Positions 1 through 8,778 of a stretch of 64,000 nucleotides of DNA are shown piece by piece. The notes beneath the pieces were generated by a model that was not told the DNA's origin, searched no databases, and saw only the letters and a program-made list of their open reading frames with translations. Position 1 is the stretch's first letter, and each line of letters starts with the position of its first letter. This DNA is from Microlunatus speluncae (GTDB lineage Bacteria > Actinomycetota > Actinomycetes > Propionibacteriales > Propionibacteriaceae), in NCBI RefSeq assembly GCF_009299835.1, contig NZ_VKCZ01000021.1:310001-374000 (forward strand), given 5' to 3'. The position numbers and the translations under genes are program-made.

Positions 1-368
<368 letters not shown>

Positions 369-378
369 CCGACCCGCC

Positions 379-434
379 GCCGAGTTGTCAGAACTGAGTT
401 GTGTCCTGGCACAACTCAGTTCTGACAACTCGGC
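379..434. repeat. Palindromic repeat family A, copy 1; terminator-like
   Basis: Two perfectly complementary 25-base arms (379-403 and 410-434) enclose a 6-base loop. The arm core is TTGTCAGAACTGAGTTGTG. It starts 10 bases after the ribH stop, so it could act as a terminator although no T-run follows. Diverged copies lie at 33376-33423 and 58606-58659, which makes this a dispersed family and not a one-off hairpin. Confidence 0.9.
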
Positions 435-467
435 GTGGTGGGGCGGTGACGGTGGCACGCTGACGAA

Positions 468-1004
468 ATGAAGGACATCGAACTGGTACGCCTCGCAGAG
501 TTGCTGGGAATGCGCAATCTGATTGACGAGCGGATCGGCCGATTGATCGACCGGCCGATGACCTCCGGTCATGCCGGGGAGTGGATCGCGGCCCGCATCT
601 TCGACATAGATCTCAACGAGAACGCCGCCGCCAAGGCCATCGATGGCCAGTTCCGTTCGGAAGCGCTGGCGAACAAGAGTGTCAACATCAAGTGGTACCT
701 CAAGCGTGACGGCATCCTCGACCTGAGCGAGCCGGCGACGCCCGACTACTACCTCGTCCTGACCGGGCCGAAGATGACTGCCCGTGACGAGCGGACCGTG
801 AGGCCTTGGCGCATCGATTCGGTCTATCTGTTCGAGTCGCAGCAACTCCTCAGCGAGCTACGCGCCCGAGGCGCAAAGATCGGAGTGGCCTCCGGCGTTC
901 GTGAGGCACAGTGGCACCAGGCCGAGATCTATCCCACCGCCACGAACAGCACCTTGGTGGTGACCGGCGAGCAACGACGGCTGCTGACCCTGTTCGGCGG
1001 CTGA
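468..1004 (+). CDS. Orphan hypothetical protein, possible PD-(D/E)xK-like fold
   Basis: This is a 178-residue soluble protein with no signal peptide or membrane segment. I do not recognise a named family with certainty. The spacing of E38 (GEWIAARIF), D59 (AIDGQF) and N73-I-K75 (SVNIKWY) resembles the E...D...xK core of restriction-endonuclease-like nucleases. That is inference from pattern only. The gene stands alone between ribH and the DUF1416/sulfurtransferase pair and is bracketed by two different palindromic elements (379-434 and 1058-1118). Its codon use looks less GC-biased than that of its neighbours, which would fit recent acquisition. A role in defence or DNA processing is possible but not shown. 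Confidence 0.7.
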   Translation: MKDIELVRLAELLGMRNLIDERIGRLIDRPMTSGHAGEWIAARIFDIDLNENAAAKAIDGQFRSEALANKSVNIKWYLKRDGILDLSEPATPDYYLVLTGPKMTARDERTVRPWRIDSVYLFESQQLLSELRARGAKIGVASGVREAQWHQAEIYPTATNSTLVVTGEQRRLLTLFGG

Positions 1005-1057
1005 CACCGACCTAGGGCCGGCAGGCTCGCTGCCGGTGCAACCGCCTCAGAAACGAC

Positions 1058-1118
1058 GCCGAGACGTCACTTATGCTCCGACACGCCGAAAAAGTGCGTG
1101 CATAAGTGACGTCTCGGC
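1058..1118. repeat. Palindromic repeat family B, copy 1
   Basis: Perfect 19-base arms (1058-1076 and 1100-1118; core CCGAGACGTCACTTATGC) flank a central CCGACACGCCG block. The element lies between the convergent stops of the nuclease-like gene and DUF1416, so it may be a bidirectional terminator. The same arms and the same central block recur at 48867-48926 and 49985-50045, there inside coding sequence. Confidence 0.9.
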
Positions 1119-1122
1119 GGTT

Positions 1123-1425
1123 TTAGGCGGCTTCCAGGTCTACGTCGATTTCGGCTACGGTGCCGCGGGCGGCGACGACCGGGCGGTCGGCCTTGGCACC
1201 GGGGGCCAGGGTGCGTAGGGTCCAGTTGCCGTCGCCGGCGAAGAACCGGAAGTGGCCGGTTGCCGAGGTGGGAACCTCAGCGGTGAACTCGCCGCCCGAG
1301 TCGAGCAGGCGCACGTACGCACCCGGCACCGGGGTGCCGCCGCGCAGCACCCGGCCCTGGATCACGGCCTCCTTGGTCACGTCGACACCGGCCAGCTCGA
1401 GCCCGCCCTTGGTCGCACCGCACAT
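1123..1425 (-). CDS. DUF1416 family protein (SseC-like)
   Basis: This is a 100-residue protein of the actinobacterial DUF1416 family. It begins MCGATKGGLEL and then forms a small beta-sandwich-like region (VIQGRVLRGGTPVPGAYVRL) resembling carboxypeptidase-regulatory folds. The family is almost always encoded directly after a thiosulfate sulfurtransferase, as here (25-base gap), and is named SseC in mycobacteria. Its biochemical role is unknown; a part in sulfur transfer is inferred from context. I chose the ATG at 1425 over the upstream TTG because AAGGAG sits 7 bases before it. Confidence 0.9.
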   Translation of the reverse strand: MCGATKGGLELAGVDVTKEAVIQGRVLRGGTPVPGAYVRLLDSGGEFTAEVPTSATGHFRFFAGDGNWTLRTLAPGAKADRPVVAARGTVAEIDVDLEAA

Positions 1426-1450
1426 GATCAAACTCCTTTTCGTCGACTGT

Positions 1451-2311
1451 TCAGGCCTGGCCGGGCTCGTCGCCCACGGCCACCGGTACGCCGACGAGCG
1501 AACCGTACTCGGTCCACGAGCCGTCGTAGTTCTTCACGTTCTGCTGCCCCAGCAGCTCGTGCAGCACGAACCAGGTGTGCGCGCTGCGCTCGCCGATCCG
1601 GCAGTAGGCGATGATGTCCTTGTCCAGATCGAGGCCGGCCTCGGTGTAGATCTCGGTCAGCTCTTCCGGCTTCTTGAAGGTGCCGTCGTCGTTCGCCGCC
1701 TTGCTCCACGGCACGTTGGCCGCGGTCGGGATGTGACCGCCGCGCTGCGACTGCTCCTGCGGCAGGTGCGCCGGGGCCAGCAGCCGGCCGGCGTACTCGT
1801 CGGGGCTGCGGACGTCGATCAGGCCCTTCACGCCGATGGCGGAGACGACCTCGTCCCGGAACGCCCGGATCTCGAGGTTCGGCTCCTGCGCGGTGTAGCT
1901 GGTGGCCTCGCGGGCCGGCACCTCGGCCGTCAGCTCCCGCGCATCCAGCTCCCACTTCTTGCGGCCGCCGTCGAGCAGCTTCACGTCGGTGTGGCCGTAC
2001 AGCTTGAAGTACCAGTACGCGTACGCGGCGAACCAGTTGTTGTTGCCGCCGTACAGCACCACCGTGTGGTCGTTGCCGATGCCCCGCTCGGACAGCAGCT
2101 TCTCGAACTGCTCCTTGCTGACGAAGTCGCGGCGGACCGGATCCTGCAGGTCGGTCTTCCAGTCCAGCTTGATCGCACCGGCGATGTGGCCACCGTCGTA
2201 GGCCGTGGTGTCCTCGTCGACCTCGACCAGGACGACGTTCGCGTCGTCGGCGTGGGCGGCGACCCAGTCGGCGTCGACGAGAGCGTCGACCGCAGCTTGC
2301 GTGTTGCTCAT
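1451..2311 (-). CDS. cysA: Thiosulfate sulfurtransferase (tandem rhodanese), CysA/SseA type
   Basis: This 286-residue cytosolic sulfurtransferase has two rhodanese domains, an inactive N-terminal one (about residues 10-130) and an active C-terminal one (about 155-275). The catalytic loop is CRIGER with the persulfide-forming Cys at residue 237. It moves sulfane sulfur from thiosulfate or a similar donor to a thiol acceptor. It is followed by DUF1416 on the same strand. Upstream lies a short cysteine-containing ORF (2412-2519) of the type that controls sulfur genes in actinobacteria, so expression probably responds to cysteine supply. A good ribosome site (GGAGAAG) precedes the ATG. The symbol follows mycobacterial usage and does not mean the sulfate-transport ATPase. 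Confidence 0.93.
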   Translation of the reverse strand: MSNTQAAVDALVDADWVAAHADDANVVLVEVDEDTTAYDGGHIAGAIKLDWKTDLQDPVRRDFVSKEQFEKLLSERGIGNDHTVVLYGGNNNWFAAYAYWYFKLYGHTDVKLLDGGRKKWELDARELTAEVPAREATSYTAQEPNLEIRAFRDEVVSAIGVKGLIDVRSPDEYAGRLLAPAHLPQEQSQRGGHIPTAANVPWSKAANDDGTFKKPEELTEIYTEAGLDLDKDIIAYCRIGERSAHTWFVLHELLGQQNVKNYDGSWTEYGSLVGVPVAVGDEPGQA

Positions 2312-2411
2312 GGTTGGCTTCTCCTGAGTTTCGGATGGATGGCATGAGTGGTCCCATGGCGCGGATGTGCCTAGGGGTGGGCCGTTGCCGGCTGAATGAG
2401 AAATGCTGGGT

Positions 2412-2519
2412 TCAGCGGGCGGAGGCGGGGCACTGCCCCGGACACAACGACGACCGCATCCGGCAATGATCGACCGCGAGCCGCCGGGTCAGCATGGACC
2501 CCAGTCGATTCGTGGTCAT
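2412..2519 (-). CDS. Cysteine-rich upstream ORF / attenuator leader peptide
   Basis: This 35-residue ORF lies about 100 bases upstream of the sulfurtransferase and on the same strand. It begins MTTNRLGSMLTRRLAVDHC and carries Cys at 19, 26 and 30. The TRRLAVDxCR core matches the small leader peptides found ahead of cysteine and sulfur genes in actinobacteria. It is preceded by a TACAGT box ending 6 bases before the ATG, so the transcript appears leaderless. In mycobacteria such polycysteine leaderless ORFs work as cysteine-responsive attenuators; the same role is inferred here. The ORF is short and of ordinary composition, so translation needs proof. Confidence 0.75.
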   Translation of the reverse strand: MTTNRLGSMLTRRLAVDHCRMRSSLCPGQCPASAR

Positions 2520-2525
2520 GCCGTC

Positions 2526-2531
2526 ACTGTA
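2526..2531 (-). promoter_or_regulatory. -10 box of leaderless promoter for the cysteine uORF
   Basis: On the minus strand the sequence reads TACAGT, six bases, then ATG. TANNNT placed 6-8 bases before the start codon is the usual arrangement of leaderless actinobacterial transcripts, putting the transcription start at or next to 2519. Confidence 0.65.
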
Positions 2532-2647
2532 CGGGCGGGTCTCGAGGCCATCCCGTACCGTCTCGAATATTGACCAAGCTGACCGATAATTGAGATGTCG
2601 ATCCGGATGCCGCCGATCCGCGAGGATCTGACCGAATTACGGGACGC

Positions 2648-2902
2648 TCAGCCTCCGGCGAAGGGCGGCAGCAACTCCACCTCGACCACCCCGACCACCG
2701 GCCGGTCGAGATCGGCGTCGTGCGCGGCGTGACCGTCGATCAGGATCGAACAGGCGCCGATCACCCGGTCGAACGACGGGTCGTTCCGGTGCCGGCCGAC
2801 CTCCGCCAGAGCCTCCCGCGGGGTCGCCGCCTCGACCTCCTCCGTCGCCGTACCGGCCACCGCCTTCGCCCCGGCCCAGTAGCGGATCCGTACCGTCGTC
2901 AT
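2648..2902 (-). CDS. MoaD/ThiS-type sulfur-carrier protein
   Basis: This is an 84-residue ubiquitin-fold protein ending in LLPPFAGG. The C-terminal Gly-Gly is the site that is adenylated and thiocarboxylated in MoaD and ThiS. MoaD supplies sulfur for molybdopterin; some actinobacterial homologues serve other sulfur-transfer paths, and the sequence does not decide between these. It is transcribed divergently from glnR and stands alone on its strand. The ATG at 2902 gives the expected family length; longer readings of the frame run antisense through glnR and are not credible. Confidence 0.85.
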   Translation of the reverse strand: MTTVRIRYWAGAKAVAGTATEEVEAATPREALAEVGRHRNDPSFDRVIGACSILIDGHAAHDADLDRPVVGVVEVELLPPFAGG

Positions 2903-3019
2903 CAGGTCAGTGTGCTCCATCCGGATCGGGAAACCGTTCACCCGCCGAGGTCCGGAATTTGGGATTGCCGTCACCGACGGGTCAGAATGGGCGGACCGGG
3001 GACGCAGAAGGAGACCGCC

Positions 3020-3766
3020 ATGGCCACCCTCTTGTTGTTGACGAACGACACGAGCGCGTCCGCGGAAATCCTGCCGGCGTTGGAATTGCTGCCGCATCAG
3101 GTGAAGGTCGCGCCGGCCGAGGCGACCGCCCTGCTCGATGCTCCGGCGGCCGAGGTGATCCTGCTCGACGCCCGCCGGGACCTGGTCGGGGCCCGCTCGC
3201 TGTGCCGGCTGATCGGCGCCACCGGCAAGGACAGCCCGTTGCTGGTGATCGCCAGCGAGGGCGGACTGCCGGCGCTCTCGTCCGACTGGGGATTCGACGA
3301 TCTGCTGCTGAGCACCGCCGGCCCGGCCGAGGTCGACGTCCGGCTCCGGCTGGCCCTGGCGCCGCTGGGCGCGACCACCACCGAACCGCTGATCGACACC
3401 GGTCCGATCGTGATCGACGAGGCGGCCTACTCGGCCAAGCTCAACGGCGAACAGATCGACCTCACCTACACCGAGTTCGAGCTGCTGAAGTATCTGGCCC
3501 AGCATCCGGGCCGGGTGTTCAGCCGGCAGCAGTTGCTCAGCGACGTCTGGGGCTACGACTACTACGGCGGCACCCGGACTGTCGACGTGCATGTCCGGCG
3601 ACTCCGAGCCAAGCTCGGCCCCGAGTACGAAGCCGTGATCGGGACCGTCCGCAATGTGGGCTACCGGTTCGTCATTCAGCCCGAGCGCAAGCGTGATCAT
3701 GACAACGACGTCCAGGACGGCGACCGGGCCGAGGAACCGAGCCTGGCCGAGGCCGACGGCTCCTAG
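3020..3766 (+). CDS. glnR: OmpR-type orphan response regulator GlnR
   Basis: This 248-residue protein is a transcription factor for nitrogen assimilation in actinobacteria. It has an N-terminal receiver-like domain (about 1-120) with the conserved D50 in VILLDARRD but without a full acidic pocket, as is usual for GlnR. The C-terminal winged helix (about 130-225) includes [20 protein letters not shown] and the recognition block [19 protein letters not shown]. The match with mycobacterial GlnR as I recall it is close throughout. The tail after residue 228 is charged and probably disordered. AGAAGGAG precedes the ATG by 6 bases. mshD lies downstream, as in mycobacteria. Confidence 0.93.
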   Translation: MATLLLLTNDTSASAEILPALELLPHQVKVAPAEATALLDAPAAEVILLDARRDLVGARSLCRLIGATGKDSPLLVIASEGGLPALSSDWGFDDLLLSTAGPAEVDVRLRLALAPLGATTTEPLIDTGPIVIDEAAYSAKLNGEQIDLTYTEFELLKYLAQHPGRVFSRQQLLSDVWGYDYYGGTRTVDVHVRRLRAKLGPEYEAVIGTVRNVGYRFVIQPERKRDHDNDVQDGDRAEEPSLAEADGS

Positions 3767-3813
3767 GCCGCGGGTCGGACGGTCGGAAAGCCTAAGACCG
3801 GCGCGATCTGGAC

Positions 3814-3845
3814 TGCCCTTCGACAGGCTCAGGGAACGGAACAAG
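3814..3845. repeat. Dispersed repeat family C, copy 1
   Basis: The core CTTCGACAGGCTCAGGGA is followed by ACGGAACAAG. It lies between glnR and the converging membrane-protein gene. It is one of about 13 copies in the window, in both orientations and mostly between genes. Confidence 0.85.
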
Positions 3846-3862
3846 CCAGCTCAGGGACGGAT

Positions 3863-4462
3863 TCAGGTCGGACGCGAGCCGCGCCGGGCCCGGACCCGTT
3901 CCCGCTCGATCAGGCGGCGCATGTGCGCCGGGATGGTCCCGGGCGGACCGGCGGTGCGCAGGTATTGCACGCCGGCGAGCACCTGGCCGCCGATCGCGAA
4001 GGCGAGGCCGAGCGCGGTGAACACGGCTGAGGTGGAGGACCAGCCCGACTCCCGGCTTGCCGCCATCGCGGCGAAGAGGGCGAGCAGCACCACCAGGTAC
4101 GAGACCCAGTGCGCCAGGTAGGAGATCAGCGCGAGCCGGTTCAGGTCGCGGTCGGGGCCGCTGCGCCACTCCGCGAACGCCAGTTGCCAGCAGACCAGCT
4201 GGAACCCGGCGATGGCGAGCAGCAGCACGCCGGCGACGAGGGCGGTGATCACCCAGGCCCGGGTCGGCCCGAGACCGGCGAAGATCGGGAACGTCGCCAG
4301 CGCGACCACATCGAACAGCACGGCGACCGCGGCCACCGCGACCCCGATCCGGGTCAGCCGCAGATGAGGTCGCATCCGCTGCACGGCAGCGTCCTGCGCC
4401 GCGGTCCCGTACTCGGTGATCTGGTCGGGTCGGTATTCCTCGTCCAGCATGGGGGTCAGCAT
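3863..4462 (-). CDS. Hypothetical four-helix membrane protein
   Basis: This roughly 199-residue protein has about four hydrophobic segments: LTRIGVAVAAVAVLFDVVAL, a second around VITALVAGVLLLAIAG, a third around SYLVVLLALFAAMAA and a fourth around ALGLAFAIGGQVLAGVQYL. The C-terminal tail is Arg-rich and probably cytosolic. I do not recognise a function. It is divergent from mshD, with the two starts 21 bases apart. ATG codons at 4462 and 4450 are both possible starts; neither has a clear ribosome site. Confidence 0.75.
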   Translation of the reverse strand: MLTPMLDEEYRPDQITEYGTAAQDAAVQRMRPHLRLTRIGVAVAAVAVLFDVVALATFPIFAGLGPTRAWVITALVAGVLLLAIAGFQLVCWQLAFAEWRSGPDRDLNRLALISYLAHWVSYLVVLLALFAAMAASRESGWSSTSAVFTALGLAFAIGGQVLAGVQYLRTAGPPGTIPAHMRRLIERERVRARRGSRPT

Positions 4463-4470
4463 AGGCCCGA

Positions 4471-4476
4471 TAGCCT
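4471..4476 (+). promoter_or_regulatory. -10 box of leaderless mshD promoter
   Basis: TAGCCT lies 7 bases before the mshD GTG start, and no ribosome site is visible. This fits a leaderless mRNA. Confidence 0.5.
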
Positions 4477-4483
4477 TGCCCCC

Positions 4484-5392
4484 GTGACACCCCGATCCAC
4501 CCGCACCGACCGTACGACAGCCCTGTCCTCCGACCAGCGGTCGGACGTGCGGCGGCTGGTCGAGGAAGCCACGGCGGACGACGGATTCAGCGCGCTCAAC
4601 GAGGCCGCCGAGCTGGCGCTCGCTGAGGCCGGCTCGGAGCACGCGGTCGACCATCTGCTGGCCGTCGACGGCGACCGGCTGGTCGGCTATGGGCAACTGC
4701 TCGATGCCACCGGCAGCCTGGTGGTGCATCCCGATCATCGCCGGCACGGCACCGGCAGCGCTCTGCTGGCCGAGTTGATCACGCTCGGCCGGGCCCGCGG
4801 TGCCGGGCCTGTCGCGTTCTGGGCGACCCGGGACACCACCGCCGCCCGGGCCCTGGCCGAGCGCCACGGGCTGACCCGGCAGCGCGAGTTGTTGATCATG
4901 AAGCGACCACTGACCGAGCCGGTCGCGCCGGCCCCGATCCCCACCGGGATTGAGATCCGAGCCTTCCAGGTCGGGGTCGACGAAGCTCAGTGGCTGACAG
5001 TCAACCGGCGCGCGTTCGCCCACCACCCGGAGCAGGGCGCGATCACCCGCGCCGATCTTGATCAACGGATCGGTCAGGACTGGTTCGACCCGGCCGGCTT
5101 CCTGGTGGCGACCGACGGCGACACCATGATCGGCTTCCACTGGACCAAGCAGCATCCCGGCACCCTCGGCGAGGTGTACGTGATCGGCGTCGACCCGGAC
5201 CGGTCCGGCGGCGGGATCGGATCCGCGCTGCTGACCCGGGGGCTGATCCACCTGGCCGAGCGCGGCGACGACGAGGTGATCCTCTACACCGAGGGTGAGA
5301 ATGCCGGGGCGATCGCGCTCTATCAGCGCACCGGGTTCACGATAGACACCCGGGATGTCATGTATTCCACGACGGCGATTCATGGTGGGTGA
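4484..5392 (+). CDS. mshD: Mycothiol synthase (two GNAT domains)
   Basis: This 302-residue enzyme carries out the last step of mycothiol synthesis: acetyl-CoA-dependent acetylation of cysteinyl-glucosaminyl-inositol. Both GNAT repeats are visible, with acetyl-CoA loops [16 protein letters not shown] (first half) and [18 protein letters not shown] (second half), followed by [13 protein letters not shown] typical of the C-terminal active domain. The GTG start at 4484 gives the family length. It stands close to glnR, as in mycobacteria, and ppk follows directly. Mycothiol use is supported by the mycothione reductase gene at 31204-32592. Confidence 0.93.
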   Translation: MTPRSTRTDRTTALSSDQRSDVRRLVEEATADDGFSALNEAAELALAEAGSEHAVDHLLAVDGDRLVGYGQLLDATGSLVVHPDHRRHGTGSALLAELITLGRARGAGPVAFWATRDTTAARALAERHGLTRQRELLIMKRPLTEPVAPAPIPTGIEIRAFQVGVDEAQWLTVNRRAFAHHPEQGAITRADLDQRIGQDWFDPAGFLVATDGDTMIGFHWTKQHPGTLGEVYVIGVDPDRSGGGIGSALLTRGLIHLAERGDDEVILYTEGENAGAIALYQRTGFTIDTRDVMYSTTAIHGG

Positions 5393-5502
5393 TTACGATG
5401 CGATTCGGGGGAGCGATTCACGGGGGACCAGGCGGCATCATCGAGCGGTTCCGCCGGTATCGCGGCCGCTTGGCGGAGCAGGAAGTCGAGAAGGGTGCTG
5501 CC

Positions 5503-7698
5503 ATGAGCGCTGGCGAGTACGACACCGGTCTGGCTGACGAGTTCGACGAGGGTCCGGCGCGGGACGTGCCCGACCTGCTGCCGTCGGCCCCGGAACTCCC
5601 CTCCGACCGGTTCCTGGATCGTGAGCTGTCCTGGCTCGCCTTCAACAACCGGGTGCTCGACCTGGCCCGGGACGCCGACCGGATCCCGCTGCTGGAGCGG
5701 GCCAAGTTCCTGGCGATCTTCGCCAACAACCTGGACGAGTTCTACATGGTCCGGGTGGCCGGGCTGAAGCGCCGGATAGCGGCCGGCGTCGCCGTACCGA
5801 CGATCAGCGGAATGATGCCGCGCGAGGTGCACACCAAGATCCTCACCCGGACCCGGGAGCTGTTCGCCGAACAGTCCCGGATCTTCACCGCCGAGATCCG
5901 GCCGGAGCTGGCCAAGGAGGGCATCGAGATCCTGCGCTGGGACGAGCTCGAGCCGGCCGAGAAGGACCGGATGAACGAGCTCTTCGCGGAGCGGATCTTC
6001 CCGGTGCTGACGCCGCTGGCGGTCGATCCGTCGCACCCGTTCCCGTACATCTCCGGGCTGTCGATCAACCTCGCCGTGATGGTCCGCAACCCGACCACCG
6101 GGTCGCGGCAGTTCGCCCGGGTCAAGGTGCCGAACGTGCTGCCGCGGTTCCTGCAGCTGGCCGAGGGCCGCTACGTCCCGCTGGAGGACGTGATCGCCCG
6201 GCATCTGGACCAGTTGTTCAGCGGGATGCAGGTGGTCGGCCACTACACCTTCCGGGTGACCCGGAACGAGGACGTCGAGGTCGAGGAGGACGACGCCGAA
6301 AACCTGCTGGTCGCGCTGGAGAAGGAGCTGCTGCGGCGCAAGATCGGCCGGCCGCCGGTGCGGCTCGAGGTCGAGGACGACATCGACCCGAAGCTGCTGG
6401 AGTTGTTGATCTCCGAGCTGGACATCAGCGAGAAGGAGGTCTTCCTGCTGCCGGCCCCGCTCGACCTGGGCGGGCTGTTCTCGCTGACCGGGGTCGACCG
6501 CGCCGAGCTGAAATACCCGGCCTTCCTGCCGGCCACCCATCCGCACCTGGCCGAGGTGGAGACGTCGAAGCCGGCCGACCTGTTCGCGGCGCTGAAGCAG
6601 CGCGACGTGCTGCTGCACCATCCGTACGACTCCTTCGCCACCAGCGTGCAGCGGTTCATCGAGCAGGCGGCCGACGACCCACACGTGCTGGCGATCAAGC
6701 AGACGCTCTACCGGACCTCCGGTGATTCGCCGATCATCGACGCGTTGATCGAGGCGGCGGAGGCCGGCAAGCAGGTGCTCGCGGTGATCGAGATCAAGGC
6801 CCGGTTCGACGAGTCGGCCAACATCGCCTGGGCCCGCCGGCTGGAGCAGCACGGCTGCCACGTCGTCTACGGCATGGTCGGGCTGAAGACCCACTGCAAG
6901 CTGTCGATGGTGGTCCGCGACGAGCCGGACGGCCTGCGTCGCTACGCCCACATCGGCACCGGCAACTACAACCCGAAGACGGCCCGGCAGTACGAGGACA
7001 TGGGCCTGCTCACCGCCAACCCGATCGTCACCGACGACATCGGCCGGCTGTTCAACCACCTGTCCGGGATCAGCCAGGAAACCCAGTACCGGCGGCTGCT
7101 GGTCGCGCCGGACGGGGTCCGGACCGGGCTGATGGAACGGATCAGCGCCGAGATCGACAACCAGCGCGCCGGCCGGCCCGCGGGGATCAAGATCAAGGTC
7201 AATTCGCTGGTCGACGAGGCGATCGTGGACGGTCTCTACCGGGCGTCCCAGGCCGGTGTCCCGGTCGACCTGTGGGTCCGCGGCATCTGCACGCTGCGGC
7301 CCGGCGTGCCCGGGCTGAGCGAAAACATCCGGGTCCGCAGCATTCTCGGCCGGTTCCTCGAGCACAGCCGGATGTTCTGGTTCGCCGCCGCCGGCGAACC
7401 GACGGTCGGCATCGGCTCGGCCGACCTGATGCACCGCAACCTTGATCGCCGGGTCGAGGTGCTGGCGTCGATCACCAACCCGGCCCACGTCCAGGAGATC
7501 ACCAACCTGTTCGATCTCGCCTTCGACGACGGTACGGTCTGCTGGCTGCTGGACTCCGACGGCCGGTGGATGCCGCGGACCACCGACGACGAGGGCCGCC
7601 CGCTGCTCGACCTGCAGGAGTATCTGATCAACGCCAAGACCCGGCGGCGACCGAACTCTCCGTCGGAGCTGCCCACGCGAGACGCAACGGGGCACTGA
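5503..7698 (+). CDS. ppk: Polyphosphate kinase 1
   Basis: This 731-residue enzyme reversibly transfers the gamma-phosphate of ATP onto polyphosphate. The N domain starts [19 protein letters not shown]. The catalytic domains contain the autophosphorylated His (about residue 483, in [20 protein letters not shown]) and the second conserved His (about 621, in [11 protein letters not shown]). Both are intact. I chose the ATG at 5503; the frame is open to 5389, but that extension overlaps mshD and looks unlike the family. The mutT1-like and pst genes follow on the same strand, so phosphate uptake, storage and hydrolysis are encoded together. Confidence 0.95.
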   Translation: MSAGEYDTGLADEFDEGPARDVPDLLPSAPELPSDRFLDRELSWLAFNNRVLDLARDADRIPLLERAKFLAIFANNLDEFYMVRVAGLKRRIAAGVAVPTISGMMPREVHTKILTRTRELFAEQSRIFTAEIRPELAKEGIEILRWDELEPAEKDRMNELFAERIFPVLTPLAVDPSHPFPYISGLSINLAVMVRNPTTGSRQFARVKVPNVLPRFLQLAEGRYVPLEDVIARHLDQLFSGMQVVGHYTFRVTRNEDVEVEEDDAENLLVALEKELLRRKIGRPPVRLEVEDDIDPKLLELLISELDISEKEVFLLPAPLDLGGLFSLTGVDRAELKYPAFLPATHPHLAEVETSKPADLFAALKQRDVLLHHPYDSFATSVQRFIEQAADDPHVLAIKQTLYRTSGDSPIIDALIEAAEAGKQVLAVIEIKARFDESANIAWARRLEQHGCHVVYGMVGLKTHCKLSMVVRDEPDGLRRYAHIGTGNYNPKTARQYEDMGLLTANPIVTDDIGRLFNHLSGISQETQYRRLLVAPDGVRTGLMERISAEIDNQRAGRPAGIKIKVNSLVDEAIVDGLYRASQAGVPVDLWVRGICTLRPGVPGLSENIRVRSILGRFLEHSRMFWFAAAGEPTVGIGSADLMHRNLDRRVEVLASITNPAHVQEITNLFDLAFDDGTVCWLLDSDGRWMPRTTDDEGRPLLDLQEYLINAKTRRRPNSPSELPTRDATGH

Positions 7699-7739
7699 GC
7701 TATGCCGGCCAGCCGCGCCGAGCCCGGCTCGCGCCGATC

Positions 7740-8663
7740 ATGATCACCGCCGCGGGCACCGTGATCACCCGCCGGGTCGACGGCGAGGTCGAGGTGGCGG
7801 TCGTGCACCGACCCCGGTACGCGGATTGGTCGCTGCCCAAGGGCAAACCGCGGCCGTCGGAATCGCTGCCGGCCTGTGCGGTCCGCGAGACCGCCGAGGA
7901 GACCGGCCTGACGGTCCGGCTCGGCGCACCGCTGGACTCCGCGCGCTATCCGGTCGGGGACCGGGCCAAGCGGGTCGACTACTGGCGGGCCGAAGTGCTG
8001 GCGGCCGAGCCGTTCCGGCCGGGTGACGAGGCGGACGAGCTGGGCTGGTGGCCGGTCCGCGACGCCGCCACCAGGCTCAGTTACGGCCATGACCGATTCC
8101 TGGTCGAGCAGCTGGCCGAGCTGCCGGACACGGTGCCGATGATCATCGTCCGGCATGCCAAGGCGATGGACCGTGGCGATTGGTCCAAGGCCGATCTGGC
8201 CCGGCCGATCATCGCCCTCGGCCGCCGGCAGGCCCAGGTGCTGAGCCCGCTGCTCGCCGCCTACCGGGTGGACCGGTTGATCAGTTCGCCGGCGATCCGT
8301 TGCGTCAGCACCCTGCAGCCGTACGCCGGCGACCGGCACCTGGAGATCGTTCAGGTGCCGGAGCTGACCGAGGAGCGCGGCACCGACGATCCCGACGGCG
8401 TCGCCGCGGTGATCACCGCGCTGGCCCGGCGGACGGTGGCGGAACGGGTGCCGGTCGCGCTGTGTGTGCACCGTCCGGTGCTGCCGCACATCCTGGCCGC
8501 CCTCGACCTGCCGGAGCGGACCCTGCGGACGGCCGAACTGATCGTGGCCCACCTCCGCGTCGACGGCGAGAGCGGTCCGGACCGGCCCGCTCCGGCGGAC
8601 CGAGCCGATCATGATCTCAGCCCGTACATCTGGGCGGTGGAACTGCACCGCGCGCAGCCGTGA
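7740..8663 (+). CDS. mutT1: MutT1-like Nudix hydrolase / histidine phosphatase fusion
   Basis: This 307-residue protein has two domains. The Nudix domain (about 1-125) has the complete box from G35 to L57 (key residues REtaEETGL). The histidine phosphatase domain (about 130-307) has the catalytic VRHAK at 137-141. The architecture matches mycobacterial MutT1, which hydrolyses 8-oxo-GTP and diadenosine polyphosphates and is likewise encoded beside ppk. It starts 41 bases after the ppk stop and is probably co-transcribed. The ATG overlaps one of six GATCATGATC palindromes in the window, and no clear ribosome site is present. Confidence 0.88.
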   Translation: MITAAGTVITRRVDGEVEVAVVHRPRYADWSLPKGKPRPSESLPACAVRETAEETGLTVRLGAPLDSARYPVGDRAKRVDYWRAEVLAAEPFRPGDEADELGWWPVRDAATRLSYGHDRFLVEQLAELPDTVPMIIVRHAKAMDRGDWSKADLARPIIALGRRQAQVLSPLLAAYRVDRLISSPAIRCVSTLQPYAGDRHLEIVQVPELTEERGTDDPDGVAAVITALARRTVAERVPVALCVHRPVLPHILAALDLPERTLRTAELIVAHLRVDGESGPDRPAPADRADHDLSPYIWAVELHRAQP

Positions 8664-8675
8664 CGACATCTGTCG

Positions 8676-8697
8676 TTCACGATCCGTTCACCTTTGT
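8676..8697 (+). promoter_or_regulatory. PHO-box-like PhoP binding site upstream of pstS
   Basis: Two adjacent 11-base direct repeats, GTTCACGATCC and GTTCACCTTTG, match the actinobacterial PHO box (11-base units beginning GTTCA). The site is 82 bases before the pstS start, so phosphate-limitation control of the pst operon is expected. Confidence 0.8.
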
Positions 8698-8778
8698 GCG
8701 CCAGTTGCTTCACAACTCGCTCCTACTGTCGGTGGCGTCAGGGCCGACTCATGTTCACTTGCCCAAGAGGGGAACCTT

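Noticed and set aside
5380-7695. A 771-codon open frame antisense to ppk
   Set aside because: It mirrors the codon positions of ppk, has no recognisable motif, and its composition (Arg/Gly/Asp/Val-rich) is typical of shadow frames in high-GC DNA.
8687-8722. Second Rex operator upstream of pstS (TTGTG...TTCACAA)
   Set aside because: The half-sites are too far apart for a Rex site; the PHO box explains the region.
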